Of a stretch of DNA of 64,000 nt, positions 48,322-58,174 are shown piece by piece (the first letter of the stretch is position 1; each line of letters opens with the position of its first letter). This DNA is from Chloroflexota bacterium (GTDB lineage Bacteria; Chloroflexota; Dormibacteria; Dormibacterales; Dormibacteraceae): positions 1 through 64,000 of the forward strand of contig VBEO01000074.1 of the NCBI GenBank assembly GCA_005881825.1, in the 5' to 3' direction. The notes under the pieces are model-generated. The model did not search any database. It saw only the letters and a list, made by a program, of their open reading frames with translations, and was not told where the DNA came from. The position numbers and the translations under genes were made by a program.

Positions 48322-49187
48322 ACGTCCTCGGGGTGCTCCAGGGCGAGTTTCTGAAGCTGCGCAAACGGCCGGCGGTCTGGGTCTGCATCGGCATCCTGCT
48401 CCTGCTGCTGCTGGCCTTCGGGTACCTGCTGAGCTGGATCGTCTTCACCTACACGAAGCCCCCGACCGGTCCCAACGGAGTGCCGCCGGGCGTGACCTAC
48501 GCGGACCTGAAGAAGGGGCTCTACCCGCTGCACTTCATCCAGAACACGCTCAACGGTGGCACCCAGCTGGGCGGTGTCCTGGCGCTGATCATCGGCGTGC
48601 TCTCGCAGGGCAGCGAGTACGGGTGGGGTACCGTCAAGACCGCTTTCACCCAACGCCCGCGACGGCTGGAATGGCTGGCCGGGAAGCTGGTTTCAGTCGC
48701 CCTGACCATGCTCGTGATGACGCTGCTGCTGCTGGCCATGGCCGCGCTGACCAGCTTCGTGCTGGCCACCATCGACGGTGGTGACCGCACCTGGCCGGCT
48801 GCGGTCGTGATCCTGAAGGGCATTCTCTCGGCCTGGCTCATCTACTGCTTCTGGGGCTTCTTCGGCTTCGGCCTGGCCACGCTGTTCAGGCAGTCGGCGA
48901 TGGCCATCGGCCTGGGCCTGGCCTACGCGCTGGTGATCGAAGCCCTGATTTTCGGGCTGCTCTCCCAGTTCGTGGGGGACCCGGTGCGCAAGGTCCAGCA
49001 GTGGTTCCCTCTGGCCAACGCCCAATACCTGATCCAGTCCTTCGGCCCGCCCACGCGCGAGGTGGGCGCGAACCCACGACCGCCTTTTGCGGACGCCACC
49101 CATGCGGTGACCATGCTGCTGCTCTACTGCGTGGCCTTCGTGATCCTCTCAGCCGTCTTCTTGCAGAGGCGCGACGTCACCAGCTGA
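48318..49187 (+). CDS. ABC-2 type permease
   Basis: 289 residues, six membrane helices: VCIGILLLLLLAFGYLLSWI, a long external loop with TYADLKKGLYPLHF, then LGGVLALIIGVLSQGSEYGW (coupling segment SQGSEYGWGTVKTAFTQRP), VALTMLVMTLLLLAMAALTS and three more. GTG 48318 overlaps the ATPase stop (GTGA). Export of an unknown substrate. Confidence 0.87.
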   Translation: MNVLGVLQGEFLKLRKRPAVWVCIGILLLLLLAFGYLLSWIVFTYTKPPTGPNGVPPGVTYADLKKGLYPLHFIQNTLNGGTQLGGVLALIIGVLSQGSEYGWGTVKTAFTQRPRRLEWLAGKLVSVALTMLVMTLLLLAMAALTSFVLATIDGGDRTWPAAVVILKGILSAWLIYCFWGFFGFGLATLFRQSAMAIGLGLAYALVIEALIFGLLSQFVGDPVRKVQQWFPLANAQYLIQSFGPPTREVGANPRPPFADATHAVTMLLLYCVAFVILSAVFLQRRDVTS

Positions 49188-49358
49188 GCTGACCTGCTGC
49201 GGCCGGTAGTGGTCGCAGATCGGCGACTCGGCTTCGGTGTGGAAGTTCCAGTGGTGGCACCAGGTGTGCCCGTCGAAGCGCCGGCAGGACCCGCAGGTGA
49301 CGCGCGCGTTGGAGAGTGGGCGCTTCTTCATCCGCCCCCACGGAGGTTCGGAGTTCAT
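49149..49358 (-). CDS. Small Cys/His-rich protein (69 aa)
   Basis: ATG 49358 overlaps the lipoprotein stop (ATGA). The centre has VTCGSCRRFDGHTWCHHWNF and then EAESPICDHYRP: a C-x2-C pair, CHH and CDH, enough ligands for one zinc or an iron-sulfur site. The last 20 residues are coded opposite the end of the convergent permease gene (39-base overlap). Not recognised; probably a stand-alone zinc-ribbon-like protein. Confidence 0.6.
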   Translation of the reverse strand: MNSEPPWGRMKKRPLSNARVTCGSCRRFDGHTWCHHWNFHTEAESPICDHYRPQQVSSAGDVAPLQEDG

Positions 49359-49855
49359 CCGCTCTTGACCGGGAGCGGCGTCGGGCTCTGCTGGACCTGG
49401 TTGTAGTACGTCAGCTGGTAGTCGGGCGAGGCCTTCAGCGCCTGAAGGAAGAGCTGCTCGGTGAACAGTGCCGAATCGTGCGGGCTGGCCTTGGCGTCGT
49501 CCTTCTGGTAGGCGCCGGCGTACTTGTTGAGCGGCGTGAAGCCCATCTTGGTGATCAGATCCTGGGTCGCTGCGTCCTCGCACTCGTGATGGGGAGCATC
49601 GCAGAGCACCTCGATGTGGGTGGCGCCGCCCGCCAACTGGACGATCCGCGAGATCCCGTCTTTGGCCTTGTCGGAGACGTCGGAAAAAACGACGTAGCCC
49701 ACGTCGGGGTTCTGGGAGGCGCGGATCTGGGCCTCGATCGCCGCAATCCGATTCGAATGGCCGCTCACGCCATACGGTCCTGGGGAGGATCCGGAACCGA
49801 GCAGCCCGCAACTCGCCGCGAGTAAGCCGACGGCAGCGACGGCAAATCTGTTCAA
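49355..49855 (-). CDS. Lipoprotein of unknown function
   Basis: 166 residues from TTG 49855, preceded by GTGAGG. NRFAVAAVGLLAASCGLLGS is a lipoprotein signal with lipobox AASC. The mature protein begins with a short Ser/Gly tether and has DVGYVVFSDVSDKAKDGISR, ATHIEVLCDAPHHECEDAAT and a C-terminal LQALKASPDYQLTYYNQVQQ; two further cysteines may pair. An upstream ATG at 49894 would place the start inside a palindrome and spoil the signal peptide, so it was not chosen. Last unit of the minus-strand run after purH. Confidence 0.6.
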   Translation of the reverse strand: MNRFAVAAVGLLAASCGLLGSGSSPGPYGVSGHSNRIAAIEAQIRASQNPDVGYVVFSDVSDKAKDGISRIVQLAGGATHIEVLCDAPHHECEDAATQDLITKMGFTPLNKYAGAYQKDDAKASPHDSALFTEQLFLQALKASPDYQLTYYNQVQQSPTPLPVKSG

Positions 49856-49871
49856 CGCGGCCTCACCCGCT

Positions 49872-49928
49872 GATATCCCGGGACATCGGCCCATCTGGCG
49901 CGATTTTTGGGGCGATATCCCGGGATAT
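49872..49928. repeat. Paired palindromes, 42-bp spacing (locus C)
   Basis: GATATCCCGGGACATC (49872-49887) and ATATCCCGGGATAT (49915-49928, perfect) with centres 49879.5 and 49921.5, 42 bp apart. They stand between purH and the lipoprotein gene, 17 bases before the TTG start on the minus strand, where an operator would be placed. Confidence 0.85.
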
Positions 49929-49960
49929 GGGTCGCTCTGCCGCAGAGCAGCGCAGTGCCG

Positions 49961-51389
49961 CTAGTGCCGGAAGTGCCGCTCACCGGTCATCACCATGGCG
50001 ATGCCCGCGGCATCGGCGGCGCCCACCACCTCGGCGTCGCGCATCGAGCCGCCGGGCTGGATCACCGCGGTGATCCCGGCCTTGATGCCCTCCTGAAGGC
50101 CGTCCGGGAAAGGGAAAAACGCATACCGCGCTGAAGTCGCGGGCCAGCACGATCGCATTCGACTTCACGTGCTTGACGGCCAGCCAGGCGAACTCCAGCT
50201 GCTCCCACTCCGCCGGTGTGGGCTCGCGCCGCGTCACCACCTTGCACTGGGCGCGGTCGAAACCGGTCTGGTCCCAGGTCTGGACCAGAAAGCCGCCGGG
50301 GACCGTGCGCAGGTCCAGGCCCACCACACGCACCGGTCCCGCTTCCAACACGCGCGTGTACTTGCGGCCGGCCAGGACCTGGAGGGCCTCGGCCGACACC
50401 GAAGGCGCGATCACGACATCGGTCTTGACATTGATCACCTGCACCGCCGTCTCGGCGTCCAGCTCCTGGTTCAGCGCCACCACGCCGCCGAACGCCGAGA
50501 CCGTGTCGCATTCGTACGCCCGGCGGTAGGCGTCGGCGGAGCTCTCTCCGGCGGCCAGGCCGCAGGGGTTCATGTGCTTGATGATGGCCGCCGCCGGCCG
50601 CGAGAACTCGTGGACCAGCTGGTAGGCGGCCGAGGCGTCCTGGATGTTGTTGAACGAGAGCTCCGGGCCCTGCAGCTGGCGAGCCGAGCCCAGGCCGCCG
50701 GGATCGGAACCGACGCGATAGAAGGCGGCGCGCTGGTGCGGGTTCTCGCCGTAGCGGAGCGGCTGGGCCAGCGTGCCCGTGATCGTCAGCTCGCCCGGAA
50801 AGCCCGAGCCGGAGTCGACCTCGGCGCCCAGCCATGCCGCGATCTGAGCGTCGTAGGCGGCGGTGTGGCCGAACGCCTCGGTTGCCAGCCGCTTGCGCAT
50901 CACCGAGGTCACGCCGCCGTCGCCCAGGGCCTGCAGGACCTCGGCATAGCGCTCGGGGCGTACCACCACCACCACGCCGGCGAAGTTCTTGGCCCCTGCT
51001 CGGATCATGGCCGGGCCGCCGATGTCGATCTGCTCCAGGGCCTCGTCGAAGGAGCCGCCCGCGGACACCGTCTCCACGAATGGGTAGAGGTTCACGCACA
51101 GCACGTCGATGGGCTTGAGGCCGTGCTCGTCCAGGGCCGCCATGTGCTCGGGCCGGTCCCGGCGCGCCAGCAGGCCGCCGTGGACGCCGGGGTGCAGCGT
51201 CTTGACGCGGCCGTCCATGATCTCCGGGAACCCGGTCAGGTCGCTGACCGGCCGAGCGTCGATGGAGGCGGTCTCCAGCGCCTTGAGCGTGCCGCCCGTC
51301 GAGTACAGCTCGTAGCCCAGGCGGGCCAGGCCCCGCGCGAAGGCCGGGAGCCCGGCCTTGTTACTGACCGATAGCAGCGCGCGCGGCAT
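49961..51389 (-). pseudogene. purH: purH, interrupted by an internal deletion and frameshift
   Basis: Bifunctional AICAR transformylase/IMP cyclohydrolase, last two steps to IMP. The N-terminal cyclohydrolase part is intact (ALLSVSNKAGLPAFARGLAR, MDGRVKTLHPGVHGGLLARR), as is much of the transformylase ([27 protein letters not shown]). After SNAIVLARD the expected segment containing GAGQMSR is missing, and the remaining end ([20 protein letters not shown] to ERHFRH) is in a different frame, with the break near 50121-50140. Total 1429 bases, roughly 80-110 short. ATG 51389 overlaps the purN end. Confidence 0.8.
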
Positions 51390-51930
51390 CACTCGCCATC
51401 TCGATCGCCTTGGGCAGGATCTCGTGCTCGCGGGCCTGGACGCGCGCCCGCAACGATTCGGAGTCGTCGCCGGGGAGCACCGGCACCTCCGCCTGGAGGA
51501 TGACCGGCCCTGCATCGACGTCCTCGGTGACGTAATGAACCGTGCAGCCGGTGCGGGGCACGCCGGCCGCTAGTGCTTGCTCCACGGCATCCATTCCGCC
51601 CGCGAAGGCCGGCAGGAGCGAAGGGTGGATGTTGAGGATGCGGCCGGCGAAGGACTCGAAGAGCGGGGCCGTGAAGATGCGGTCGTAGCCGGCGCAGACC
51701 AGCAGCTCGACGCCATGCGCGAGCAGGAAGTCGCGCAGCGCGACGTCTCGTTCCAGGGCCGAGGCGAAGCGGCTCTGCGGGAACTCACCCAGCGAGATGC
51801 CGTGGGCGCGAGCGATCTCGGCGCCGCCGCAGCTCGGGCGGTTGGTGACCACCGCCACCACGGGAAAGCCCCGGTCCAACAGGTTGCGCAGGTTGGAGCC
51901 CTTGCCAGAGACGGCAACACCCAGCTTCAC
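51361..51930 (-). CDS. purN: Phosphoribosylglycinamide formyltransferase
   Basis: 189 residues. KLGVAVSGKGSNLRNLLDRG is the phosphate-binding opening, LVCAGYDRIFTAPLFESF and GRILNIHPSLLPAFAGG carry the catalytic Asn and His, and GCTVHYVTEDVDAGPVILQA the Asp. It transfers a formyl group from 10-formyl-THF to GAR. GTG 51930 overlaps the purM stop (GTGA). Appears complete. Confidence 0.94.
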   Translation of the reverse strand: MKLGVAVSGKGSNLRNLLDRGFPVVAVVTNRPSCGGAEIARAHGISLGEFPQSRFASALERDVALRDFLLAHGVELLVCAGYDRIFTAPLFESFAGRILNIHPSLLPAFAGGMDAVEQALAAGVPRTGCTVHYVTEDVDAGPVILQAEVPVLPGDDSESLRARVQAREHEILPKAIEMASDAARAAIGQ

Positions 51931-52760
51931 GCCGCCACCACCTCGCCGATCACGGGATAGCCCTCCAGCGGCTGCTCGCGGACCAGCACCATCCCGATGC
52001 CGAGGTTGAAGGTGGCCAGCATCTCGCGGTCGCTGATGCGGCCCCGGCGCTGGATCAGCTCGAAGATCGCCGGCATGCGCCACGAGCCGGGATCGAGGCG
52101 GTAGCTCAATCCCTCGGGCAGCATCCGGGGCAGGTTGCCCGTGAGGCCGCCGCCGGTGATGTGGGCGGCGGCCTTCCAGTCCTGCGCCTGCAGCTCGGCC
52201 AGGTAGGAGCGGTGCGGGTGGAGACCGCTGGAGGGCAGGCCGATCAGCAGGTCGCCCGCGCACACTGCTGGGCGGGGTCCGGCCTCCTCCACCAGGCCCA
52301 CAACGAAGCCGGCCAGGTCGTAATCGCCCAGGTCGTAGACGCCCGGCATCTCGGCCGTCTCGCCGCCGAGGAGCGCGCAGCCGTTGGTCTGGCAGGCCTC
52401 GGCCAGGCCTTCCATCACCGCCGTGAAAACCTCGGCCTCGAGCTGGCCGGCCGCGAAGTAATCGAGGAAGAACAGCGGGCGGGCGCCGGCGGTCGCGATG
52501 TCATTGACACAGTGGTTGACGAGGTCGAGCCCGATGCCGCGGTGGCGGCCGGCCGCGACGGCGACCTTGATCTTGGTGCCGACGCCGTCGGCCGAGGCCG
52601 CCAGCAGGCCGCCGCCCGGCATCCGGTAGAGGCCGGCGAAGGGTCCCACGCCGGTGATCACCTGGGCGTCCTGCGTGCCCGCGATCAGGGGCTTGACGCG
52701 CTCCAGCATGCGCTCGTAGGCGTCGACGTCGACGCCGGCTGCGGCGTAGGCGCGCGTCAT
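51927..52760 (-). CDS. purM: AIR synthetase with an in-frame internal gap
   Basis: 277 residues against about 340-350 usual. TRAYAAAGVDVDAYERMLER, ASADGVGTKIKVAVAAGRHR, CVNDIATAGARPLFFLDYFA, LLGGETAEMPGVYDLGDYDL and AHITGGGLTGNLPRMLPEGL are all PurM. Directly after LLIGLPSSGLH the nearly invariant TNGYSL segment and the following 35-40 residues are absent, and the reading resumes in frame at PHRSYLAEL. The C-terminus is also short. It should make AIR from FGAM, but with this gap activity is doubtful. Confidence 0.88.
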   Translation of the reverse strand: MTRAYAAAGVDVDAYERMLERVKPLIAGTQDAQVITGVGPFAGLYRMPGGGLLAASADGVGTKIKVAVAAGRHRGIGLDLVNHCVNDIATAGARPLFFLDYFAAGQLEAEVFTAVMEGLAEACQTNGCALLGGETAEMPGVYDLGDYDLAGFVVGLVEEAGPRPAVCAGDLLIGLPSSGLHPHRSYLAELQAQDWKAAAHITGGGLTGNLPRMLPEGLSYRLDPGSWRMPAIFELIQRRGRISDREMLATFNLGIGMVLVREQPLEGYPVIGEVVAA

Positions 52761-52761
52761 C

Positions 52762-54085
52762 TCAGGAGACCGCTACGACGTCGCGGGGGCGGGGAACGGT
52801 GTCCAGGCCGTCCTCGAAGGCCATCTTGTCCATCTCCAGCTGCTGCGGCACCGGCACCGGGTAGGACCCGTCGAAGCAGGCGCGGCAGAACTCGTCGATC
52901 GTGCCCGCGCCGACCGCACGCATGAGGCCTGGGATCGAGAGATAGGCGAGCGAGTCGGCGCCGATGAATTGACGCACCTCATCGACGCTGCGATTGGCGG
53001 CCACCAGCTGTTTGGAGGAGCCGATGTCGACGCCCATGAAGCAGGGAAAGCGCATGGGGGGCGAGGAGACGCGCAGGTGCACCTCGCGCGCCCCGGCGCG
53101 GCGCAGCACGTCGAGGATGCGGCGCGAGGTGGTGCCGCGCACGATGGAATCGTCGACCGCGATCACCCGCTTGCCGGCGATCGAGCGCCGCAGCGGGTTG
53201 AGCTTGAGCAGCACGCCCGCTTCGCGCAGCGATTGGTCGGGCTGGATGAACGTGCGGTTGATGTAGCGCGACTTGGTGAGGCCTTCGCGGAAAGGAATGC
53301 CGGCAGCTTCGGCATACCCGATGGCGGCCGGGGTGCCGCTGTCCGGGAGCGGGATCACCATGTCAGCGTCGACCGGAGCCGCGGCCGCCAGCTCGCGTCC
53401 CATGCGCAGGCGCGCCTCCTCCAACTCGCAGTTCTTGAGGAGCGAATCGGGGCGCGCGAAGTAGATGAACTCGAACACGCACATGGCGTGCCGGCTGCTT
53501 TCCTGGAAGCGGACGGACTGCACGCCGTGGGCGTCCATGATCACCATCTCGCCGGGCTGCACCGCGCAGCGCGATCACCGAATCGACGGTGATGATGGCG
53601 CAGGAGAAGGCGCCGGTCACGCGCGCGAACGCGCGCTTGATGACTTCGTCCCAAGACGTGCCGTGTGTGTGCTCGATCAGCCGCGCCATCACCTCGGTGT
53701 CGAGGCCCGATTCGAACTCCGCACCCGCCTCTTCCAGCTCGCGGCGGATGGCGTTGGAGTTGATCAGGTTGCCGTTGTGCGCGATGGCGCCCTGGCCGAG
53801 CAGCGGGTGGCAGAAGGGAAGCGGGTGCGCGTTTTCGGCGCGGGAGGCGCCGGTCGTGGAGTAGCGCGTATGACCGATCGCCACCACGCCTTTCAGCTCG
53901 GCCATCACCGCCGGCGAGAACACCTGCGCCACCAAGCCCATGTCGCGATGCACGCGGACCCGCGCGCCGTCACCGACCGCGATCCCGGCCGACTCCTGGC
54001 CCCGGTGCTGCAGCGCGAACAGTCCGAAGTAGGTGAGGTTGGCGACGTCGACGTCGCGGGAGTGGATGCCGAAGATTCCGCACAT
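52762..54085 (-). pseudogene. purF: purF, interrupted by an internal deletion and frameshift
   Basis: Amidophosphoribosyltransferase, first committed step of purine synthesis. The N-terminal glutaminase half is clear: MCGIFGIHSRDVDVANLTYF (Cys2 nucleophile, no propeptide), LFALQHRGQESAGIAV, GHTRYSTTG. The C-terminal half is also clear: FEFIYFARPDSLL, VIAVDDSIVRGTTSRRILDV (PRPP loop), LRVSSPPMRFPCFMGVD. Between VIALR and PGEMVIMD about 35-40 expected residues (DPHGIRPL and onward) are missing and the frame changes near 53560-53575. Total 1324 bases. ATG 54085 directly follows the purL stop. Confidence 0.82.
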
Positions 54086-56275
54086 TTAGATCAGCGCCCT
54101 GTCCCAGGCGTCGCGCAGCTCGGCCAGGTCGACGTCGACCTGGCCTTCGAAGACGATGCGGTCGCCGTGGACGTTGCCCAGCAGCTCGAACTCCACGTGC
54201 TGGCGGCGCGCCAGCGCCTGCAGCTCGGGCATGGCGCGGGAACCGGCCGAGACGATGAAGCGCGCTTGCGACTCGCCGAAAAACGCCGAGTCGAGGCGCA
54301 GGTCGCCTTCCACGCGCAGCTCCGGGCAGCGCACGCCGAGGCCGCCCAGCAGGCAGCATTCGGCCACCGCCGTCAGCATCCCGCCCTCGGCGCAGTCGTG
54401 CGCCGAATGCAGGAGTCCCGCCTGGGCCGCCGCGAGCACGAACTCCCGCACCGCCTTCTCGGCCGCCAGGTCGATGGCCGGCGGGCGGCCGGCGACCTGG
54501 CCGAAAACCACCTTCAAGTACTCGGAGCCGCCCAGGTCGTTGCCGGACGCCCCGATCATGAGCACGAAGTCGCCCTCCTCCTTGAAGCCGGCGTCGACGC
54601 GCTTGGTGTAGTCCTCGAGCAGTCCGACCATGCCGATGATCGGCGTCGGATACACGGCGCCCCCCGACTCCGACTCGTTGTAGAGGGAGACGTTGCCGGA
54701 GACCACGGGCAGCCCAAAGGCGCGACAGGCGGTGGCGATGCCGGCCACCGCCTCCTCCAGCTGCCAGAACACCTCGGGCCGGTCCGGGTTGCCGAAGTTG
54801 AGACAGTCGGTGACCGCCAGCGGGCGAGCGCCCACCGCGGTGAGGTTGCGCGCCGCCTCGGCCACCGCGATCTGAGCGCCCACGTAGGGGTCCAGCTCGC
54901 AGTAGCGGCCGTTGCCGTCTATGGTCATGGCCAGCGCCCGGCGGGTGCCCTTGATGCGCAGCAGCGCGGCATCTCCGCCCGGAGGCACCAGGGTGGCGGC
55001 CCCCAGCATGTGGTCGTACTGCCGGAAGATCGGCCGCCGCGAGCCCAGGTTCGGGCTGCCCAGCAGGCGCTTCAGCGAGCGCGAAAGGTCCGGCGGCTCC
55101 CGGCGCATGAAGTCCAGCGAGAGGATGGTGGCCTGCTCTGGCCGGGGCTTGGATTCCGGGCGCCGGGGCGGCGCACCCTCGGTCAAGAGCTCGATGGGCA
55201 GGCTCGCCGCCACCTCGTCGCCCTCGCGGACTGTGAGAAGACCGTCGTCGGTGACCTCGCCGATCACGGCCGCTTCCAGGTCCCAGGTCTCGAAGACGCG
55301 CTGGACATCGGCCTCGTGGCCCCGCGCGACCACGATCAGCATCCGCTCCTGGGACTCGCTGAGCATCACCTCGTAAGGGCTCATCGCGGTCTCCCGGCGA
55401 GGCACTTTGGCCACGTCGATCTCGGCGCCCGAGCCGGCCCGCGCGACCGCTTCGGCCACTGAGGATGTGAGCCCTGCCGCGCCCAGGTCCTGGATGGCCA
55501 CCACCGATGGCATCCGCACCAGGTCCATGCAGGCCTCCAGCAGGCACTTCTCCAGAAATGGGTTGCCCACCTGCACCGCCGGCCGGCGCTCTTCCACGTC
55601 CTGGTCCAGGTCCAGTGAGGCGAAGGAGGCCCCGTGGATGCCGTCGCGCCCGGTCTGCGCGCCCACCAGAAGCAGCGAGTTGCCGGCCCCCTCGGCGCGC
55701 GCCCGCTTCAGCCGGTCAGACCGCACCAGGCCCACGCACATCGCGTTGACCAGCGGGTTCTGGGCGTAGCAGTCCTCGAAGTAGACCTCGCCGGCCACCG
55801 TGGGCACGCCGATGCAGTTGCCATAGCCGGCGATGCCGGCCACCACACCCGCGAAGTGGTGGGCCGACGCCGGCAGGGGGCCGAAGCGCAGCGAGTCGAG
55901 GAGCGCGACCGGCCTCGCGCCCATGGCGATCACGTCCCGGAGGATTCCGCCCACCCCGGTGGCGGCCCCCTGGTAGGGCTCGATGGCGCTGGGGTGGTTG
56001 TGCGACTCCACCTTGAAGACCACGGCCCAGCCCTCGCCTACGTCGACCGCGCCCGCGTTCTCGCCCGGGCCCTGGAGAACGCCATGGCCCTGGCTGGGCA
56101 GGCGCCGGAGCAGCGCCTTTGAGGTCTTGTAGGAGCAGTGCTCCGACCAGAGCACCCCCACCATGCCCAGCTCGAGGTCGTTCGGTTCGCGGCTCAGAGC
56201 AGAAACCAGGGCCTTGTACTCGTCGCGGGAGAGCGCGACCTCCTTGAGCTTGCGCGCATCAACCATGACGCTCAC
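54086..56275 (-). CDS. purL: FGAM synthase, large subunit
   Basis: 729 residues, the small-type PurL that works with PurS and Pur[78 protein letters not shown] and the second half ([43 protein letters not shown]) are in order and appear complete. GTG 56275 overlaps the purQ stop (GTGA); ATG 56266 is also possible. It converts FGAR to FGAM with ammonia from PurQ. Confidence 0.95.
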   Translation of the reverse strand: MSVMVDARKLKEVALSRDEYKALVSALSREPNDLELGMVGVLWSEHCSYKTSKALLRRLPSQGHGVLQGPGENAGAVDVGEGWAVVFKVESHNHPSAIEPYQGAATGVGGILRDVIAMGARPVALLDSLRFGPLPASAHHFAGVVAGIAGYGNCIGVPTVAGEVYFEDCYAQNPLVNAMCVGLVRSDRLKRARAEGAGNSLLLVGAQTGRDGIHGASFASLDLDQDVEERRPAVQVGNPFLEKCLLEACMDLVRMPSVVAIQDLGAAGLTSSVAEAVARAGSGAEIDVAKVPRRETAMSPYEVMLSESQERMLIVVARGHEADVQRVFETWDLEAAVIGEVTDDGLLTVREGDEVAASLPIELLTEGAPPRRPESKPRPEQATILSLDFMRREPPDLSRSLKRLLGSPNLGSRRPIFRQYDHMLGAATLVPPGGDAALLRIKGTRRALAMTIDGNGRYCELDPYVGAQIAVAEAARNLTAVGARPLAVTDCLNFGNPDRPEVFWQLEEAVAGIATACRAFGLPVVSGNVSLYNESESGGAVYPTPIIGMVGLLEDYTKRVDAGFKEEGDFVLMIGASGNDLGGSEYLKVVFGQVAGRPPAIDLAAEKAVREFVLAAAQAGLLHSAHDCAEGGMLTAVAECCLLGGLGVRCPELRVEGDLRLDSAFFGESQARFIVSAGSRAMPELQALARRQHVEFELLGNVHGDRIVFEGQVDVDLAELRDAWDRALI

Positions 56276-56976
56276 GCCGTCAGCACCTTGACGCCCGAAT
56301 CCAGCAGCGAGCGGAAGAGGAAAAGGCCATCCGCGGAACCGATCTCGAGCTCGGCAGCGCGCTCCGGGTGGGGCATCATCCCGAGCACGTTGCCGCGCTC
56401 GTTGACGATGCCGGCGATGTTGTGCATGGAGCCGTTGGGGTTGGCTGCCGGCACCACGAATCCGTGCTCGTCGGCGTAGCGGAAGACCACCTGGCCGTGC
56501 TGCTCCAGGCGCGACAGCGTGGGCGGGTCGGCGAAGTAGTTGCCCTCGCCGTGCGAGATGGGGATGCGCAGGACCTGCCGGCGCTCGACCACCGCGGTGA
56601 AAGCGGTGTCGGTGCGCTCGCAGACCAGGTGCGTCCACTCGCAGCGGAACTGGAGCGCGTCGTTGCGGATCAGGGCCCCGGGCAGCAGGCCCGCCTCGCA
56701 CAGGATCTGGAAGCCGTTGCAGATGCCCCATACCAGGCCGCCCCGCTCGGCGAACTCGGCCACCGACTCCATCACCGGCGAGAAGCGGGCGATGGCGCCC
56801 GTGCGCAGGTAATCACCGTGGCTGAAACCGCCGGGCAGGATGACGCAGTCGCAGCCCTGGAGGTCGCGGTCCTTGTGCCAGAGGTAGCGGAGCTCGGCTC
56901 CCAGCACCTGGTCGATGACCCATCCGCAGTCCCGGTCGCTCCAGGTGCCCGGGAAAACCACCACACCGAACCTCAA
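56272..56976 (-). CDS. purQ: FGAM synthase, glutaminase subunit
   Basis: 234 residues. [60 protein letters not shown] (Cys nucleophile) and [11 protein letters not shown] (His-Glu). TTG 56976 overlaps the purS stop. Works with PurL and PurS. Confidence 0.95.
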   Translation of the reverse strand: MRFGVVVFPGTWSDRDCGWVIDQVLGAELRYLWHKDRDLQGCDCVILPGGFSHGDYLRTGAIARFSPVMESVAEFAERGGLVWGICNGFQILCEAGLLPGALIRNDALQFRCEWTHLVCERTDTAFTAVVERRQVLRIPISHGEGNYFADPPTLSRLEQHGQVVFRYADEHGFVVPAANPNGSMHNIAGIVNERGNVLGMMPHPERAAELEIGSADGLFLFRSLLDSGVKVLTA

Positions 56977-57260
56977 CCCGAAGGCACCTCCGCGGGCGCG
57001 GGCGCCTCTTCAACCTCGAACCGGAAGTCCTCGATCACGTGGTTGGCGAGCAGCTTGCGGCACATTTCCTCGACGCGCTCCCGCGCTTCGCGCTTGTGCT
57101 CGGCCGTGACCCGGATCTCGACGTACTTGCCGACCCGCACCTCGGCCACCTCATCGAAACCCAGCGTGCGCAGGCCCTGTGCCACGGTCAGTCCCTGGGG
57201 GTCGTTGACCACCGGCTTGGGGGTCACGATCACCCGCGCCAGCCAGGTAGATCCCGTCAC
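56973..57260 (-). CDS. purS: FGAM synthase, PurS subunit
   Basis: 95 residues. ARVIVTPKPVVNDPQGLTVA and LGFDEVAEVRVGKYVEIRVT are the PurS pattern, then LLANHVIEDFRFEVEE. A short Pro/Ala tail follows. It holds PurL and PurQ together. GTG 57260 overlaps the purC stop (GTGA). Confidence 0.94.
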   Translation of the reverse strand: MTGSTWLARVIVTPKPVVNDPQGLTVAQGLRTLGFDEVAEVRVGKYVEIRVTAEHKREARERVEEMCRKLLANHVIEDFRFEVEEAPAPAEVPSG

Positions 57261-58174
57261 TCGTTGCGGCCCTTGGGCGGGAAGAGCGGCTTGCCCACGA
57301 TGCGCTGATAGGCCGTGAGATAGCGGTCGCGGGTCTGGGCGACCACGTCCTGCGGCAGCTCGGGGGGCTTGGACTTCTTGTCCCAGCCCGACCGCGACAG
57401 CCAGTCGCGCACGAACTGCTTGTCGTACGACGGCGGTGAGATGCCGACCTGGTAGCCGGCCGGGTCCCAGTAGCGCGAGCTGTCCGGCGTCAGCACCTCG
57501 TCGATCAGGATCACGCGGTCGCCGATCGTACCGAACTCGAACTTGGTGTCGGCCAGGATCAGGCCCCGCCGCTGCGCCACCTCGGCGGCGAAGGCGTAAA
57601 GGGCCAGGCTGCGCTCCTTCAGCTCATCCGCCAGCTTGGCTCCGACCCGCCGCTTCATCTGCTTGAAGGTGATGTTCTCGTCGTGGCCGGTGTCTTCCTT
57701 GGTGGCCGGGCTGAAGATCGGCTGAGGGAGCTTCTGGCTCTCGGCCAGCCCGGCCGGCAGCTTCTCGCCGGCCAGCGTGCCCGACTCCTTGTACTCGGCC
57801 CACGCGCTGCCGGCCAGATAACCGCGGACCACGCACTCGATGTCGATGCGCTTGGCCCGGCGCACGATCATGAACCGCCCGACCAGGTCGGAGATCCGGT
57901 TGCGCAGCTCCGCCGGGAGGTCCGGGACCATGCCCGAGATCAGGTGGTTTTCCTGGAACTCATGGGTCTGGCTGAACCAGAAGATCGAGAGCTGGGTGAG
58001 CACCTTGCCGCGATCGGGAATGCCGTTGGGGAGGACGTGGTCGAAAGCCGAGAGGCGGTCGGTGGCGACCATCAGCAGCCGGTCCCTTGGCAGCTCGTAG
58101 GTGTCGCGGACCTTGCCCTTGGCGAAAACCGGAAGCTTGATATCGGTCTCGGTGACGGCCGGCCCCGGCGTCAC
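57257..58174 (-). CDS. purC: SAICAR synthetase
   Basis: 305 residues, the long type. FAKGKVRDTYELPRDRLLMV, TDRLSAFDHVLPNGIPDRGK, IECVVRGYLAGSAWAEYKES, LILADTKFEFG and LIDEVLTPDSSRYWDPAGYQ. It joins CAIR and aspartate. GTG 58174 overlaps the purB stop (GTGA). Confidence 0.96.
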   Translation of the reverse strand: MTPGPAVTETDIKLPVFAKGKVRDTYELPRDRLLMVATDRLSAFDHVLPNGIPDRGKVLTQLSIFWFSQTHEFQENHLISGMVPDLPAELRNRISDLVGRFMIVRRAKRIDIECVVRGYLAGSAWAEYKESGTLAGEKLPAGLAESQKLPQPIFSPATKEDTGHDENITFKQMKRRVGAKLADELKERSLALYAFAAEVAQRRGLILADTKFEFGTIGDRVILIDEVLTPDSSRYWDPAGYQVGISPPSYDKQFVRDWLSRSGWDKKSKPPELPQDVVAQTRDRYLTAYQRIVGKPLFPPKGRNE

